From the IMG/VR virus record IMGVR_UViG_3300017987_000421, positions 1 through 21,097 of that record: 21,097 bases of DNA. One strand, written 5' to 3'. Position numbers and translations under genes: made by a program. This document shows positions 20,357-21,097 of the stretch, one piece after another (the stretch's first letter is position 1; every line of letters starts with the position of its first letter). The notes beneath the pieces are model-generated. The model was not told the DNA's origin. It searched no databases and saw only the letters and a list, made by a program, of their open reading frames with translations. This DNA is from a virus.

Positions 20357-20511
20357 CCTTGACTCTCCTTATTTGATCTGCTTTTGATTGATTTACTTTA
20401 TGTCTATATGGTCTGAATTGACCTGTGAGAACTTTCGGTACTGGGAGATTACGTTTCCATCTCCATCCAAGTCCTTTGTTTGCATACTCCCATTCAGTCT
20501 GCTTTACTCAT
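20349..20511 (-). pseudogene. Leader remnant MSKAD followed, in the +1 frame, by a conserved-looking body
   Basis: ATG 20511 has AAGGT upstream and overlaps the stop of the preceding gene, but after ATG AGT AAA GCA GAC comes TGA (20494-20496). In the +1 frame a clean run of 47 codons follows: EWEYANKGLGWRWKRN, then LPVPKVLTGQFRPYRHKVNQ, then SKADQIRRVKDE, ending TAA at 20349-20351. That body has no start codon of its own and its composition (Trp, Arg, Tyr rich) looks like real protein. Skipping one base at GAC-U-GAA would join leader and body, as in the release-factor-2 frameshift at UGA. Either a one-base change broke the gene, or the shift is used. No function recognised. Confidence 0.65.
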
Positions 20512-20786
20512 TTAAATACCTTCTTGAACATCATTCTAAGTTGATATGTTTCATCTCTTGCTTTTCTTGTAGCTTCCATCGACTTCATTACTTGCTTATA
20601 AAGAGGTTTCATTGAATTCGGGACTTCTTCCATCTCATCAAATTCGAGTTTCAATGTAGTTAGTTTTTGAAAGATATCTCCCATCAGTTCATCAGCATTT
20701 GCAGGAAGGTGAAGAGATACATTTCCTTTTGATGCTTGCTTTTGTCCAAATATATTTCTCTCTAGCAATTCTTTTGCTTTGCTCAT
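20508..20786 (-). CDS. Leader-bearing protein from an internal start
   Basis: ATG 20786 begins MSKAKELLE-RNI, with L-L-E at residue 9 and a strong GAGGGAGAG site just upstream, within the longer frame. The 92-residue product is helical (DELMGDIFQKLTTLKLEFDE, then MKPLYKQVMKSMEATRKARD). Because the leader works at a protein N-terminus in T4, this start is more likely than the long frame to give the packaged form. It overlaps the start of the frameshifted gene (ATGA). Function unknown. Confidence 0.75.
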   Translation of the reverse strand: MSKAKELLERNIFGQKQASKGNVSLHLPANADELMGDIFQKLTTLKLEFDEMEEVPNSMKPLYKQVMKSMEATRKARDETYQLRMMFKKVFK

Positions 20787-21059
20787 CCTACTCTCCCTCA
20801 TTGTTTTATATTTACTTACAAGACTATCAAATTCTTTGATGATCTTGTCTTTGTCTTGACTGTTCTGATACTTGATATTTACATAACGCATGAGTGACTT
20901 GTAGTCTTGTGAATCTTCTTTAATGTGAAAAGACTTTCTACCTATCTGAAGAACAACACCTTCAAGATCCAGTGGAGAGTAAATCCTTGCACCTTTACCA
21001 CCTGCCATAAGTATGCAGTGTACTTTCTCACCATTAATTTTAATCTCCTTGGATCTCAT
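20508..21059 (-). CDS. Two-part ORF: N-terminal unknown domain with an in-frame leader-bearing protein
   Basis: The full frame from ATG 21059 encodes 183 residues. Residues 1-91 (KINGEKVHCILMAGGKGARI, then LDLEGVVLQIGRKSFHIKED and a helical end DKIIKEFDSLVSKYKTM) look like a small folded unit with a helix. At residue 92 a complete leader begins (MSKAKELLE), followed by 83 residues. No stop codon separates the two. GGAG precedes the upstream ATG by ten bases and overlaps the end of the previous gene. It is not clear whether the long product is made, or only two separate ones by a start inside the frame. The N-terminal part is not recognised. Confidence 0.6.
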   Translation of the reverse strand: MRSKEIKINGEKVHCILMAGGKGARIYSPLDLEGVVLQIGRKSFHIKEDSQDYKSLMRYVNIKYQNSQDKDKIIKEFDSLVSKYKTMRESRMSKAKELLERNIFGQKQASKGNVSLHLPANADELMGDIFQKLTTLKLEFDEMEEVPNSMKPLYKQVMKSMEATRKARDETYQLRMMFKKVFK

Positions 21060-21097
21060 TTTATAAAAGCTCCACTATCAATGTACTTCAGAAGATC
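21056..21097 (-). CDS. C-terminal end of an upstream gene (runs off the window)
   Basis: Thirteen sense codons (DLLKYIDSGAFIK) lead to TGA at 21056-21058, which overlaps the ATG of the next gene in the ATGA form used throughout this operon. The start lies outside the window. Too short to identify. Confidence 0.55.
   Translation of the reverse strand, partial: DLLKYIDSGAFIK

Larger units (their letters stand above)
1714..20448. repeat. Dispersed over-represented octamer CTGGGAGA (14 copies by eye)
   Basis: On the + strand it starts at 1770, 2789, 4167, 11135, 11823, 13062, 16106, 18666, 19805 and 20441; as the complement, TCTCCCAG, at 1714, 7088, 8636 and 16460. At the base composition here well under one copy per strand would be expected. 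Copies lie in all three codon phases, encoding for example SPS, LP, SQ, LGE and WEK, so codon use does not explain them. Most are inside genes; the one at 8636 doubles as a ribosome binding site. Close variants (CTGGGGAAA, CTGGGAAG) also occur. The coordinates give the span from first to last copy. Confidence 0.6.

Noticed and set aside
1-21097. Genome-wide reassignment of TAG to an amino acid
   Set aside because: Many sound genes, including the capsid gene, HNH, and those ending at 2551, 3280, 3972, 8162, 8387, 9839 and 18550, end in TAG with a ribosome site or new start right after.
1-21097. tRNA genes, CRISPR arrays, insertion sequences
   Set aside because: Nothing with the needed structure was seen by eye on either strand; gaps between genes are too short for most of these.

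Overview
The window reads as part of the late, structural region of a contractile-tailed (myovirus) bacteriophage with moderately AT-rich DNA. Every gene I can support lies on the minus strand, so the map is read from right (21097) to left (1). Genes are packed tightly: many share ATGA or TAATG overlaps and most have a clear AGGAG-type ribosome binding site, which points to long polycistronic transcripts in a bacterial host. The capsid logic is T4-like: a gp21-type prohead protease continuous with a scaffold, a gp23-type major capsid protein with a candidate processing site at Glu64, a gp20-type portal, a large terminase, and a tail sheath at the left edge. No tRNA, CRISPR array or insertion sequence was seen.

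Layout in direction of transcription. (1) 21097-16873: a cassette of small proteins that nearly all begin with the same short leader, about MSKAKEVIxLLE. It includes two damaged or recoded members: one with an in-frame amber codon (16873-17088) and one that needs a +1 frameshift (20349-20511). (2) 16844-13098: the DNA-packaging core, made of terminase large subunit, a free-standing ClpX-type zinc-binding domain, an HNH nuclease and the portal. (3) 13108-8162: a second cassette of small genes, mostly with the same leader, including a SAM methyltransferase-like protein, a protein with a histone-like basic tail, an SH3/KOW-like protein and a two-helix membrane protein. (4) 8153-4384: a helical protein of unknown role, the protease-scaffold gene with an apparent internal start for the scaffold alone, and the major capsid protein, followed by a strong UUCG-loop terminator. 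(5) 4301-1: a protein with K/E-rich tandem repeats, head-tail connector candidates, a SWIM-like zinc protein, one isolated leader-bearing gene, a possible tail-completion protein, and the N-terminal 361 residues of the tail sheath.

The most interesting feature is the shared leader. Seventeen intact genes, plus the two damaged ones, share an N-terminus of about 9-14 residues ending in an (L/I)-x-E-like tripeptide, followed by unrelated bodies. This matches the form of the T4 capsid-targeting sequence, which sends internal proteins into the prohead and is removed by the gp21 protease after (L/I)xE. The window also encodes a gp21-like protease and a capsid protein with an I-C-E site at residue 64. 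My inference is that this phage loads an unusually large and varied set of proteins into its head. I also noticed by eye an over-represented octamer, CTGGGAGA, in all codon phases, which no gene feature explains.
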